Below, in pieces: positions 1 through 8,636 of a stretch of DNA of 64,000 bases. Source of the stretch: GWF2-50-93 sp049297395 (GTDB lineage: Bacteria > Verrucomicrobiota > Lentisphaeria > Victivallales > GWF2-50-93); NCBI GenBank assembly GCA_049297395.1, contig JBAQUG010000312.1, positions 1-64,000 on the forward strand, given 5' to 3'. The notes below the pieces were generated by a model. It did not search any database. It saw only the letters and a list, made by a program, of their open reading frames with translations, and had not been told where the DNA came from. Position numbers and translations under genes: made by a program. Each line of letters begins with the position of its first letter. Position 1 is the stretch's first letter.

Positions 1-42
1 GTTAAGAGTGTCGAGTTAAGAGTGTCGGGTTAAGAGTGTCGG
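1..42. repeat. 14-bp tandem repeat, three copies
   Basis: Three consecutive copies of a 14-bp unit (gttaagagtgtcgg or one variant) occupy 1-14, 15-28 and 29-42 and may continue outside the window. They encode the C-terminal end and stop codon of the four-helix gene. Fourteen is not a multiple of three, so adding or losing one copy changes the reading frame of the tail. Confidence 0.9.
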
Positions 43-409
43 GTGAAACGTGGCGGGTCTTTGACAATTCGGCGGTCTTCTTGGACTGGGTCATGATCGC
101 CACGATCTGATTCGCTTCATCAAGCAAATGGTGGACCTCGCCATGATTCACGAGCCCCGCTTCTATTATGAGTTCCAGCCAATAAGCACTTTCATCCGCT
201 TCCTCTATCACAACGCCAATCCTGGCAATGAACTCCGCCTTTGAACGCGAACGGCACGCCGCGCGGTAATTGGCACCCACAGAAGTTCCTGCCCTCACAA
301 GCTGTCCTGCAACTGCTCTCCCTTTGATCGTGTTAGGCAGCTTTTCAATGAAATTCAGGACAGCGATGGCAAACTTCTTTGTCCTATCTCTTAGATTATC
401 ATGTGACAT
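2..409 (-). CDS. Four-helix-bundle protein (S23/Avd-like family)
   Basis: 135 residues, complete, with ATG at 409 and an AAGGAA-like ribosome site just upstream. The sequence fits the four-helix-bundle family once known as the 23S rRNA intervening-sequence protein: four amphipathic helices, with the typical KGRAVAGQLVRAGTSVGANY and SRSKAEFIARIGVVIEEADE segments at about residues 29-67. Relatives include Avd, the accessory protein of diversity-generating retroelements, but no reverse transcriptase or template repeat is visible here, and the biochemical role of solitary members is not known. The last ten or so residues (LNPTLLTRHS) are encoded by three copies of a 14-bp repeat, so the C-terminus depends on repeat number. 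Repeats also lie upstream (556-632), and the gene stands apart from the transporter gene before it. Family assignment is confident, function is not. Confidence 0.85.
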   Translation of the reverse strand: MSHDNLRDRTKKFAIAVLNFIEKLPNTIKGRAVAGQLVRAGTSVGANYRAACRSRSKAEFIARIGVVIEEADESAYWLELIIEAGLVNHGEVHHLLDEANQIVAIMTQSKKTAELSKTRHVSPDTLNPTLLTRHS

Positions 410-555
410 ATTGGCTTTCCTTTCACCATTCCATATTTGATTTCAGCCCGGCGTTCGAAATTATTTATTAGTCATTAGCCGTTCAACACTTTTAAATCTT
501 CATTATTTTCTTTCTTTTCTAAAATTCTTTACTCTACCTTCGACATTCGCCATTC

Positions 556-632
556 AACACTCTCCACTCTTCACTCTCCACTCTTCACTCGCCACTCTCC
601 ACTCTCCACTCTCCACTCTCCACTCGCCACTT
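556..632. repeat. Heptanucleotide-type minisatellite
   Basis: A run of related 7-bp units (actctcc, with actcttc and actcgcc variants) lies between the transporter gene and the four-helix gene. With the 14-bp repeats at 1-42 it brackets the four-helix gene. The rest of 410-653 is AT-rich and holds no gene that I can support. Confidence 0.85.
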
Positions 633-653
633 CCTTCCACTTCCACTTCCCCA

Positions 654-3338
654 TCAGCTCCAGTCTGCTTTTTTGAATTCGACTTTCCGGAGGATGCGTA
701 TCTGCATGTATGTGAATCCTATCAGGATGGCGCCGAGCATCCATGCCATTGACGTGGCCGTGCTGAATCTGAGGTTCGCGTATGCTTCCTGCCATATCCG
801 CAGGCCCGCAACGGTGGTCGCTTCTCCGGGACCGCCGAAAGTCAGGAGGAATATGTTCCCCATGTTCTGGAATGTCCCGATGAATGCGCCGACAAAATTG
901 ATGACTATCAGGGGCAGCAGCGTAGGATATGTGATATACCGGATCTTGTGAAAGACGTTTGCGCCGTCGATGTCGGCCGCCTCATACAGCTCCGTGGGTA
1001 TGGAATGCAGGGCGGCCAGATAAATCAGGCTGGCCATGCCCATCGTGGCCCATACTGTCGGAATGACGCAGCACAGCATCGCCATCTTTGGATTTTCAAG
1101 CCATGTCTGGGGCTGGATGTCAACCAGGGGCAGTTTGTTCAGGACGGAAATGACCTGGTTGAGGAATCCCGTCGGAGTCGGGTCGTACATCAGCTTCCAC
1201 ATGAGGGCAATCACTATTCCGCTTGACACCTGCGGAAGGAAGAAGAGGGTCCGGTAGAAAATCTTTCCGCGGGGAACCTCTGACAGGAGCAGGGCCAGGA
1301 AAATTGGGAAAAGGAAAGCCAGGGCCATGTTCAGGAATACAAAATAAACTGTCCTTCCCAGGCTTTCCCACCAGCTCCTGTCCAGGGCCAGTGTGATGAA
1401 ATTGTCCAGACCCACCCACCGGCTCTCTCCCGCGATATGATAGTCCTGGAACGCCATCACCATGCCGCGCAGGAGCGGGTAGTAGCTCCACAATGCGATG
1501 AGCAGAAGGGCCGGACCCAGGAGGATCCAGGGCAGATATCCGCTGTACACCTGCCGCGTCGTCTCCGTCTTTTTCTCCCAGAACGAGCGTATGATGAAAA
1601 AGGTGAAGGTGGCGATCACACACACCATGAGGGTGAAAAATATCCTCGCATAGGGACGGTACTTGTCGAGTTCCGCCGTAGTCCTTCCAAACATGAGCCC
1701 GCTGTTGGCGTTCTGCTCGACTCGGCGGAGCGCGTCAATGTAGCCGAAGCCTTCCCCGTTTTCGGATAGGATCAGGCTCAGCACCTGCTGGTTCAATGCT
1801 GTGTCGGATGTCCACCAGAATCCCATGAACGGTTCCGTAAATATGCCGATTCTGCCATCCTCCATTTCCCTGAATTTGCTCCGGATTGTCGCCGGCACGT
1901 CCTTCAGGTAGTCGGTGAATCCGAGTCTCTGGAGATCGGACGGACTTACAAATTTCGCCAGACCGCTGAGAATCCGTTCCTGGATGAATGCGTCCTGGAT
2001 GCGCCGGTCGGTGATGGACGTGAGAATCCTCCAGATCTTGTCCCGGTCCTCCTTCGGACGGGATAAGAGGGACTCGCACAGGGTCGCGTAATGGTTCTGT
2101 TTCTGGACGACGCGCCTGCCGCCCGGGCCGGGACCGGCGGGAAAAGGGAACCAGCTCAGGAGATCCGGATTTATATTCGCGCTGCCCGCAAAGCTGTTGA
2201 GATCATTGACGAACCAGGAGACCATCGCCACCTCCCCGCGCGAGAGCATGTCCCACGGACTGGCATCCCGCTGGCCCATGGCCCCTCTTGCGACACCGTG
2301 GATAATGTCCTTTTCCGTGAAATCAATCCTGCGCTTGTCCACCTCGACGTATCCATTCCCAATATCCTTTTCCGAGATATTGACCGGTTCCTTCGTCTGC
2401 GGATCGCGAATCCACTTCATCCATCTGAGATTATGGTATAGCTCCGTGGCGGCACAGGCGGCCTCAGAACTGAAATCCACCTTCCATTGCGGTTCCGCCG
2501 TGGAAAGATTGATCCCGTCGGACGTAATAAACTCCGAGGCCTCCATCGGGAAAATATATTCCTTGCCTGTCGCAGGATCTTTTCTGGCCTGCACGACCGG
2601 ACTTCCTCCAGCCGACTGGACCCAGGGAAGCCATGTAAAGCCATATGGAAGAAGCACGATGCCCCGCTGTCCGCGCTGGTACGATGATCCCGGGATCTGC
2701 TTGCCGGGATCTGTCAGGCGCTGGCACCAGTAGGTCAGCTCGCTCCAGGTCTTCGGCGGATTTTCCGGATCCAGTCCCGCCGCCTGGACCATGTCCGTCC
2801 TGAAGACGACGCCCATATAGGCGACGGACGCCTGGGGCAGGCCATACACTTTCCCGTCAACCGTGGCTACCGTCCTCCATAGTTTTGGAATGGACTTCCA
2901 TCCCTCCCATTTCGCCTCATCATCATCAATCTGGCCGTTTCCATTTTTGTCATCGCCTATCCATTCGTTGAGAGGATAGAGGAAGCCCTGCTTGATATCG
3001 TTCCTGATGACATGGAAGTGCGACATCATCACATCCGGGGCGGTACGTCCGGCAATGGCCATGATTACTGATGCCTTGCCTGCGCCGCCGGGAAGCTCTA
3101 TTCCACCCCACATGGATACTTCCAGGGAATTATCCTTTTTTATAAGTTCCCGGATTCGGCGTGTCGTTGGAGCATCGGGATAGTTTGGATTGTACAGCTG
3201 GGGATGGATGCTGATCTGCGTCTTGGCGGCGGCATCGGGAATTTTCGTGGAAGGCTCATCAGCACAGAGCGTTTCCGCCCGGAATAAAGCCATGAGCAGC
3301 AATAAGGCAGCGCTGGAATATAAATGTAACACAGGCAT
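654..3338 (-). CDS. ABC transporter fusion: solute-binding domain plus MalF/UgpA-type permease
   Basis: About 894 residues from the chosen ATG. A signal peptide (MPVLHLYSSAALLLLMALF) precedes a type-1 extracellular solute-binding domain (about residues 35-540). One anchoring helix follows (YARIFFTLMVCVIATFTFFI), then a MalF/UgpA-like permease with about six helices and the cytoplasmic EAA loop (EAADIDGANVFHKIRYITYP), which contacts the ATPase. The protein should import a sugar or oligosaccharide, with the binding domain tethered to its own permease. A canonical EF-hand loop (DKNGNGQIDDDE) sits in the binding domain. No MalG-type second permease or ATPase is in the window, and the next gene downstream is unrelated. 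The frame is open up to 3437, overlapping the GH35 gene by 25 bases, but 3338 gives a proper signal peptide. That start codon lies in the loop of a small palindrome and has only a weak ribosome site. Confidence 0.88.
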   Translation of the reverse strand: MPVLHLYSSAALLLLMALFRAETLCADEPSTKIPDAAAKTQISIHPQLYNPNYPDAPTTRRIRELIKKDNSLEVSMWGGIELPGGAGKASVIMAIAGRTAPDVMMSHFHVIRNDIKQGFLYPLNEWIGDDKNGNGQIDDDEAKWEGWKSIPKLWRTVATVDGKVYGLPQASVAYMGVVFRTDMVQAAGLDPENPPKTWSELTYWCQRLTDPGKQIPGSSYQRGQRGIVLLPYGFTWLPWVQSAGGSPVVQARKDPATGKEYIFPMEASEFITSDGINLSTAEPQWKVDFSSEAACAATELYHNLRWMKWIRDPQTKEPVNISEKDIGNGYVEVDKRRIDFTEKDIIHGVARGAMGQRDASPWDMLSRGEVAMVSWFVNDLNSFAGSANINPDLLSWFPFPAGPGPGGRRVVQKQNHYATLCESLLSRPKEDRDKIWRILTSITDRRIQDAFIQERILSGLAKFVSPSDLQRLGFTDYLKDVPATIRSKFREMEDGRIGIFTEPFMGFWWTSDTALNQQVLSLILSENGEGFGYIDALRRVEQNANSGLMFGRTTAELDKYRPYARIFFTLMVCVIATFTFFIIRSFWEKKTETTRQVYSGYLPWILLGPALLLIALWSYYPLLRGMVMAFQDYHIAGESRWVGLDNFITLALDRSWWESLGRTVYFVFLNMALAFLFPIFLALLLSEVPRGKIFYRTLFFLPQVSSGIVIALMWKLMYDPTPTGFLNQVISVLNKLPLVDIQPQTWLENPKMAMLCCVIPTVWATMGMASLIYLAALHSIPTELYEAADIDGANVFHKIRYITYPTLLPLIVINFVGAFIGTFQNMGNIFLLTFGGPGEATTVAGLRIWQEAYANLRFSTATSMAWMLGAILIGFTYMQIRILRKVEFKKADWS

Positions 3339-3347
3339 CTTGCCTGT
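3331..3347. repeat. REP-like palindrome over the transporter start codon
   Basis: ACAGGCA-TCT-TGCCTGT forms a 7-bp perfect stem with a 3-base loop. The minus-strand ATG of the transporter gene (3338-3336) falls at the loop. It looks like a small dispersed palindromic element; that origin is an inference. Confidence 0.7.
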
Positions 3348-3412
3348 GGGCTTAAAATACAATTTCCTATACGATCCAGCTATCCTGGTACCTGATGATT
3401 TTATATTCACGC

Positions 3413-5719
3413 TCAACCCTTCTTTTGCACAATGCATTTGTATTCCGGCACAACTGCGATGGACTGGAAAACTGCCGCGCCGCCGGAATCATTGTCAACT
3501 TTTATTGCCGCCATTTCAGTGAAGCTCACCTTGGACTTCTCCTTGGCTGTAAGCTTCAGGAGAATCCCTTTTTCAAGTATCCGTGGGAGAAAGCGCCTGA
3601 GCCCGATTTCCCATGCAGTTCCATTCCAGAAATTATCATGGACAAACTGTCCGTCGATAAAGGCGGAGCCAGTATCCCCGACATAGTCCACACGCAGGAA
3701 AATATCGTTGACGCCGTCAAACGACCCAGGAGAAAATTGAATAAATGCCTTGTCTCCCGATATCCGCTCAACCTGCGGATCAACCTGTTTCGGCCTGCAG
3801 CACATGGTAAAACACGCAAATATTCCATCTTTCAACATAGGAAGGGATTGTCCTCCGACTGCAAGAGCTGTCTCATCCACGGGATGAACCGATAGGCACA
3901 TGTTTTCATCACCTGTTCTCTTCAAATTAATTTCATCACCGTTGAAAATCAAATCCGAATCCGAAATAAATACACGATCACGTCCCCATATCTTCGCCTT
4001 CCAGAATCTCAACGACTGCTCATTTGTCAGTGTAATGATCCGAACCCTGCAGCCGTTCACACCGACAATGTCGACAACACTGCCTGTTCCAGGCACCACG
4101 TCGACAAATGTCACTTCCTTATCCCTGCGGACAGTGCCGCCTTCGGCCTTGATCTGTGAAATGTCTGGAGATGCAATGGCGTGCTCCGGATGAATTCCGT
4201 CATGGGCGAAGAAGAAGTATTCGGCAACGCCGTCGACTTCAAGCCGTGTCAGCAGCTGGCATGTGGAATATTTCATGCAGATCCCGTCGAGCGACAGGTT
4301 GAACGGCAATATCGCGCTGCTGTTTTTTGAAACCGTGAATCCGTCGCCGCCGGCGGGAATGACAACGGTCTCGTCATCCAGTTCAAGGCGGATGCGCTGA
4401 TTGAAAAGATCCTTCATCTCCACGTGGTCCTGATAGTTGTTCAGGAAGACAAAACCGCTTTTATCCCTGATGCGTACCGCGAAACGGAGTGTGTCCGTAC
4501 TGCCAGGAGAGAGGCTGGAGGCGTTCTCCGGCAGGAATGTGCCCATCGGCGCCAGACTCCCTCCGAACTCCTGGAGGAACAGGAAATGGCGCTTCAATCT
4601 CCGGTACGATTCGGAAACCTGTCCGAATTCCCGCAGAGGCGCCTGGAAATCATAGGAAATCCTCGGGCACTTGTATTCATTCAGATAAGAATGTTTTCCA
4701 ACCGGATTTGAGCCGCCGTGGTACATGTAGAATCCCATTACATTGGCTCCGGAACCCATCTGGATGACGGATACCGCCTCGACGGTTTCAGGCGGCACTA
4801 TTGGCCGGTTCCTGTAGAAGACCTGCATGCCTCCGCCCGTCTCGCAGCCCGCGTACGGGACTTTGCTTCCGTCGTATGGACGGTTCCCCTTCTGGTGAAG
4901 ATTTGAAAAGAGGTAGTTTCCGGTGGGCTTCTGCGCCGTCGGGTCGTCCTCCCAGGCATAGAACGCATATCCGCCGCCGATGACAGGAAGAAGTTCGCCC
5001 TCCGGCACAGGAGATCCCCATGCAGTACAGGAATAGACAGGCACATCAATTCCGGCCTCGACCGCCATGCGTTTAAGGATGCGCATATGTTCTTCGCCTC
5101 CGGAACCGCGCGGGACATATTCCATGGCCGTATTGTGTGTCGTCTCCCATGGCGCGCCGCTCTGCATGAACTCGTTCTCAAGCTGAACCCCGATGATTGG
5201 CCCACCGTCCTTGAAAAACAGGCCTTTTATCTGTCCGGCATACTCCTGATACAGACTGCGGACACGGGCGAGATATCTTTCATCGTTGGACCGGACTTCG
5301 AACGGCTGTCCGTAAAGCCAGTCGGGCATTCCACCGTTGCGCACCTCTCCATGGCAGAACGGCCCTATGCGGAGCCATGCGAGCAGATCGTGTTTTTTGC
5401 ACAGTCCGATGAAGGCGCGGAGGTTGCGGCTTCCGCTGAAGTCAAATATTCCTGACTCCTCCTCGTGATGGTTCCAGATGGCGTAGGTTGCTACAACCTG
5501 GACGCCCCCGGCCTTCATTTTGAGGATCTCCTCCTCCCAGAACAGGAATGGGAAACGGGAGTAGTGGAACTCGCCCATCACCGGCAGCCAGGGCTTCCCG
5601 TTCCACTCCATATAGTAATTTGTAAAGGAGATTTTGTCGCCTCCGGGATTGCTCCCTCCCATGTCCAGGATGCCGGGCAAAATCTGTTTTGACGTGTTCT
5701 TGAGATTTATTTCATTCAT
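3413..5719 (-). CDS. Glycoside hydrolase family 35, beta-galactosidase-type
   Basis: 768 residues with no signal peptide, so probably cytoplasmic. The N-terminal TIM barrel carries GH35 hallmarks: GEFHYSRFP (about residues 49-57), the acid/base motif QLENEF with Glu183 as candidate, and the nucleophile motif GCETGGG with Glu293 as candidate. Beta-sandwich domains fill the C-terminal half. The family releases terminal beta-linked galactose, and a few members act on other beta-glycosides. The start at 5719 has GGAG just upstream, and the ATG overlaps the stop of the URO-D-like gene in an ATGA junction, so translation is probably coupled. Together with the upstream GH36-like and URO-D-like genes and the downstream transporter it forms a sugar import and breakdown operon. 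The exact substrate cannot be read from the sequence. Confidence 0.92.
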   Translation of the reverse strand: MNEINLKNTSKQILPGILDMGGSNPGGDKISFTNYYMEWNGKPWLPVMGEFHYSRFPFLFWEEEILKMKAGGVQVVATYAIWNHHEEESGIFDFSGSRNLRAFIGLCKKHDLLAWLRIGPFCHGEVRNGGMPDWLYGQPFEVRSNDERYLARVRSLYQEYAGQIKGLFFKDGGPIIGVQLENEFMQSGAPWETTHNTAMEYVPRGSGGEEHMRILKRMAVEAGIDVPVYSCTAWGSPVPEGELLPVIGGGYAFYAWEDDPTAQKPTGNYLFSNLHQKGNRPYDGSKVPYAGCETGGGMQVFYRNRPIVPPETVEAVSVIQMGSGANVMGFYMYHGGSNPVGKHSYLNEYKCPRISYDFQAPLREFGQVSESYRRLKRHFLFLQEFGGSLAPMGTFLPENASSLSPGSTDTLRFAVRIRDKSGFVFLNNYQDHVEMKDLFNQRIRLELDDETVVIPAGGDGFTVSKNSSAILPFNLSLDGICMKYSTCQLLTRLEVDGVAEYFFFAHDGIHPEHAIASPDISQIKAEGGTVRRDKEVTFVDVVPGTGSVVDIVGVNGCRVRIITLTNEQSLRFWKAKIWGRDRVFISDSDLIFNGDEINLKRTGDENMCLSVHPVDETALAVGGQSLPMLKDGIFACFTMCCRPKQVDPQVERISGDKAFIQFSPGSFDGVNDIFLRVDYVGDTGSAFIDGQFVHDNFWNGTAWEIGLRRFLPRILEKGILLKLTAKEKSKVSFTEMAAIKVDNDSGGAAVFQSIAVVPEYKCIVQKKG

Positions 5720-6792
5720 TTGACTCCAAACATGTTTCTTAAAGTTTCAATGTAATAGCGGATGTTTTCAAACGGGATGTCTGGCGGGGCGCCATGGTCA
5801 AGTCCGGGGACGTATCCTCCGTCTTCGATGACCGGACGTATGCGTTCCAGTTCCCTTTTGATGTCTTCCTTGTGCGGCGAAGCCATGATGCGCTTGTCAA
5901 ACCCGCCGCACATTCTCAGCTCCCGGCCAAACTCCTTGCGCAGCGCCACCACGTCCATTCCCGCCGCAACCTCCATCGGCATCAGGATATTTATCCCCAG
6001 ATCAAGCCACAATGGAATCAGTTCCCAGATATTGCCGTCGGAGTCCAGCCACTGCAGGTCGATGCCGTATTTCTTCCTGATTTTCTGTATCCGCGCATAA
6101 TACGGACTCATGAACTCCCTGAACATGGCCGGAGAAATCAGGGAACCGGTCTTATAGGCCATATCCTCGTGATAGCCGATCGTGTCCAGCTGGAATTCCG
6201 GCAGGACCAGGTTCAAGCCCTTCTCGCAGCAGCGGCACTGCAAATCATTGACTTCATGTATGAGATCGGGCGTATCCAAATAGCCCAGCAGCAGCTGTTC
6301 GGTGCCCATGTGTTCGTTAAGGAATCCGAAGTACATTCCGCCGTTCAGGAAGGTGCATCCTTCTTTTTTCGCCTCCTGGGCCTTTTCAAGCCAGCCGGGT
6401 GCGAGTCTGCCCGGGTTGTCGGGATCAAGTTTTTCCCGCAGCCACTGAAGGGATTCCATCCCCTTTATCGGATATTCCAGAAACTCAGGCATGGAATCCT
6501 CGTCCAGAAAATTCTTCACCCTGGCTCCGTTGTGGTTGATCTTGACCACATAGTCCTCCGTCCTCTCAAGGATCTTCTCCTCGAAAGGAGGATGCAGGAC
6601 GGTTTCAAAAGCGACTTGCTTGAAATGACTGGAAGGCGGCAGGTCAAAGTATTCATACAGATCCGCCCCTTTGGGCAATCCCTCCCTTTCCCATCTTTTC
6701 CGCGTACTCGCCCACGGACCCGGCACGTCTATCGGCGGATGATCCACCTCCTGATAACGCATCGTCCTTAAAAACCTATCGCGATTGTTCAT
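5716..6792 (-). CDS. Uroporphyrinogen decarboxylase (URO-D) family protein, not HemE
   Basis: 358 residues matching the URO-D fold: an N-terminal MNNRDRFLRTMRYQEVDHPP segment and a C-terminal GGFDKRIMASPHKEDIKREL plus PPDIPFENIRYYIETL block, typical of URO-D-like proteins rather than true haem enzymes. The superfamily includes cobalamin-dependent methyltransferase subunits such as MtaA and CmuA. The gene is wedged between two glycosidase genes with ATGA overlaps at both ends and has a strong AGGAG site 7 bases before its ATG. That context argues for a role in glycan metabolism, for instance handling a methylated sugar, not haem synthesis; this is inference. No cobalamin-binding partner gene is present nearby. 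Confidence 0.85.
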   Translation of the reverse strand: MNNRDRFLRTMRYQEVDHPPIDVPGPWASTRKRWEREGLPKGADLYEYFDLPPSSHFKQVAFETVLHPPFEEKILERTEDYVVKINHNGARVKNFLDEDSMPEFLEYPIKGMESLQWLREKLDPDNPGRLAPGWLEKAQEAKKEGCTFLNGGMYFGFLNEHMGTEQLLLGYLDTPDLIHEVNDLQCRCCEKGLNLVLPEFQLDTIGYHEDMAYKTGSLISPAMFREFMSPYYARIQKIRKKYGIDLQWLDSDGNIWELIPLWLDLGINILMPMEVAAGMDVVALRKEFGRELRMCGGFDKRIMASPHKEDIKRELERIRPVIEDGGYVPGLDHGAPPDIPFENIRYYIETLRNMFGVK

Positions 6793-8555
6793 CTTATATC
6801 TCCTGTCCAGCGCTCCACGAAAAGCCGCACATGGCGGTCAAACAGCGCAATTTCCGATTGTGTGAAACGACGGCTCCCCCATCCAAGGACTCCTCCAGTC
6901 TCAATAGGCTGTCCCGTACGCATGGCTTCGTCAAGTACCGCATCGGTGTCAATCCCATCGCAGTCGACGGTGGTATTGACCGGGTTATGCGGCTGGAAAG
7001 CGGCCACCATCCTGGCTCTTTCAAACATGATCCGGTAATCGCTCGATCCGTTGTCGTAGCAGCGCGTAAATGCATTGAGCTGTTCAAAATGCGGATGCGC
7101 AGTGCATCCCTGGTGCGTCCAGGCCGGCTTGTATTTTCGCCCTTCGTCGCGCATGGCTCTGAGCGTGTTGAAGATGAAACGCTCCTCGCCGCGCCATTCG
7201 GGGTTGTGGACCGGCATGTCGGGATGTATCTTGTCGGCCATGAAGTCCGTCTTGACCCCGTCCGCGTTATAGCATCCCGGTTCATCGCTGAAGAGCAGGC
7301 GCGCCAGCGGTTTCAGATATGATTCCTGGACGTGCGGATTGGAATAGTCGAGGAGGGGCATGCCGTGCCGGCCCAGTTTTCCGCCGCCGCAGAGAAGATC
7401 CCTGCGCTCCCTGATCCTGGCATTTGGGAGTATGTCGAAGGGAGCCCACCAGAGGATGACCTTCAGGCCCATGGCATGGAGAGCGTCAATTCTTGATCTG
7501 GCCCCAGCCATCCTGACAGGATCCATTTCCCAGTCACCGCGCGTAATCTGCCATCCGTCATCGATGCAGAAAGTCCCCCACGGCGTTCCGGCCTGTCTGA
7601 GAAACTCAATCTCGGCGTCCAATAGTTTGGAACAAAGCGCCTCGTTGGCCTTCAATAATTTTTTGCCGCTCTCATGATATTGCACGTTTTGTCCGGACTG
7701 CTGGTCGAACCAGGTGCATGTGAATGGCATATGCCAGGATCTGTCGTCCGGAAGCTCGTCCCTGGCCGGAATAAATCTCCGGCTTTCGAGAATGTCATGG
7801 TAGAGCCTTGCGGTATGGTAAACGTCCTCCGAGTGGTCCAAGGCGAAGATAAAGGCCGGGCTTGAAACTTCGTCTCCGGCTTTCACCTCCATGCCGTGCG
7901 TTTCTCCGCCAAGATCGATGGACCAGCGCCCGATCTCATATTGGAAGCAGTCGAAATAGATGCCGAATCCGCTCTTCGGCAGATCGAGACATCCAGCGAT
8001 GAGGTTGCAACGTGGCGCCTGGAATATCATGAGGGAGGGATGAGGGGCGAACTGCCAGTCCTGGCTGTATGTATTCTCAGATATGGTACTTGTACCTTTA
8101 TACGAATATCCCGTGCTTTGAATATTGATATTTCCCGGCGCGCCGAAATATCCGTCGTCATAGCCTCTCAAGCTGATTTGCCTGTAGGGGTGAAGATGGT
8201 GATGGCGGTTCCGGAAGCTGGCCAGGTAGTTCCAGCTGATCCTGCTTCCCTTGGGCGCAATGGTCCATTCGGACAGGCGGTGCGGTTTTGCAGCCCTGTA
8301 TGATGTCCGCAAGACGACATGCCCCATCCTACGCTCTATTTTCATCTCTCCCCCGGCAATTGCCTCCGACGGGATCAGGGGTATGACCGTTGTCCCGTCT
8401 CCAATATCCTTTGCCAGGCGGAGATTGGCCAGGACCAGCTCCGATCCGGAGACGGCGGGCAGAAGCGCGCCCCCTCTGAATGTTATTTGCGGCGGACCTT
8501 CCCTGTGGAAGATGATGATTTCATTCGAGTCGCAGTCAATCCTATGAGACAACAT
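6789..8555 (-). CDS. GH36-like (clan GH-D) alpha-galactosidase-type protein
   Basis: 588 residues, no signal peptide, probably cytoplasmic. An N-terminal beta-sandwich (about 1-260) is followed by a TIM barrel. FCIDDGWQ (about 329-336), the strand ending in DGVKTDF with Asp437 as the candidate nucleophile, and YDNGSSDYR (about 500-508), which may hold the acid/base aspartate, follow the order expected in GH36/GH27. The family hydrolyses alpha-galactosides, though some members act on other sugars or transfer galactose. It is the first gene of the coupled GH36-like / URO-D-like / GH35 set, so together they could trim both alpha- and beta-galactosyl ends. The start at 8555 has an AAGGA-type site. 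Family is fairly sure, substrate is not. Confidence 0.8.
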   Translation of the reverse strand: MLSHRIDCDSNEIIIFHREGPPQITFRGGALLPAVSGSELVLANLRLAKDIGDGTTVIPLIPSEAIAGGEMKIERRMGHVVLRTSYRAAKPHRLSEWTIAPKGSRISWNYLASFRNRHHHLHPYRQISLRGYDDGYFGAPGNINIQSTGYSYKGTSTISENTYSQDWQFAPHPSLMIFQAPRCNLIAGCLDLPKSGFGIYFDCFQYEIGRWSIDLGGETHGMEVKAGDEVSSPAFIFALDHSEDVYHTARLYHDILESRRFIPARDELPDDRSWHMPFTCTWFDQQSGQNVQYHESGKKLLKANEALCSKLLDAEIEFLRQAGTPWGTFCIDDGWQITRGDWEMDPVRMAGARSRIDALHAMGLKVILWWAPFDILPNARIRERRDLLCGGGKLGRHGMPLLDYSNPHVQESYLKPLARLLFSDEPGCYNADGVKTDFMADKIHPDMPVHNPEWRGEERFIFNTLRAMRDEGRKYKPAWTHQGCTAHPHFEQLNAFTRCYDNGSSDYRIMFERARMVAAFQPHNPVNTTVDCDGIDTDAVLDEAMRTGQPIETGGVLGWGSRRFTQSEIALFDRHVRLFVERWTGDIR

Positions 8556-8636
8556 GCCAGCTATCCTTTTTTGATTTGAGTTTATACTCGATTCTCCATC
8601 CTAAATTATTCATAAGAAATCCTATGTTTTACGAAT

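Noticed and set aside
2..409. Possible diversity-generating retroelement because of the Avd-like four-helix protein
   Set aside because: No reverse transcriptase, no template/variable repeat pair and no target gene with a variable C-type-lectin domain in the window.
571..795. Short minus-strand frame with a GEWRVESGEWRV repeat peptide
   Set aside because: It is a translation of the heptamer minisatellite plus the end of the transporter gene in another frame.
5794..6771. Open frame of about 325 codons on the plus strand
   Set aside because: Lies wholly opposite the clearly recognised URO-D-like gene.
5716..6792. True uroporphyrinogen decarboxylase (hemE)
   Set aside because: The sequence belongs to the wider URO-D-like group, and the gene sits among sugar genes with no other haem gene present.
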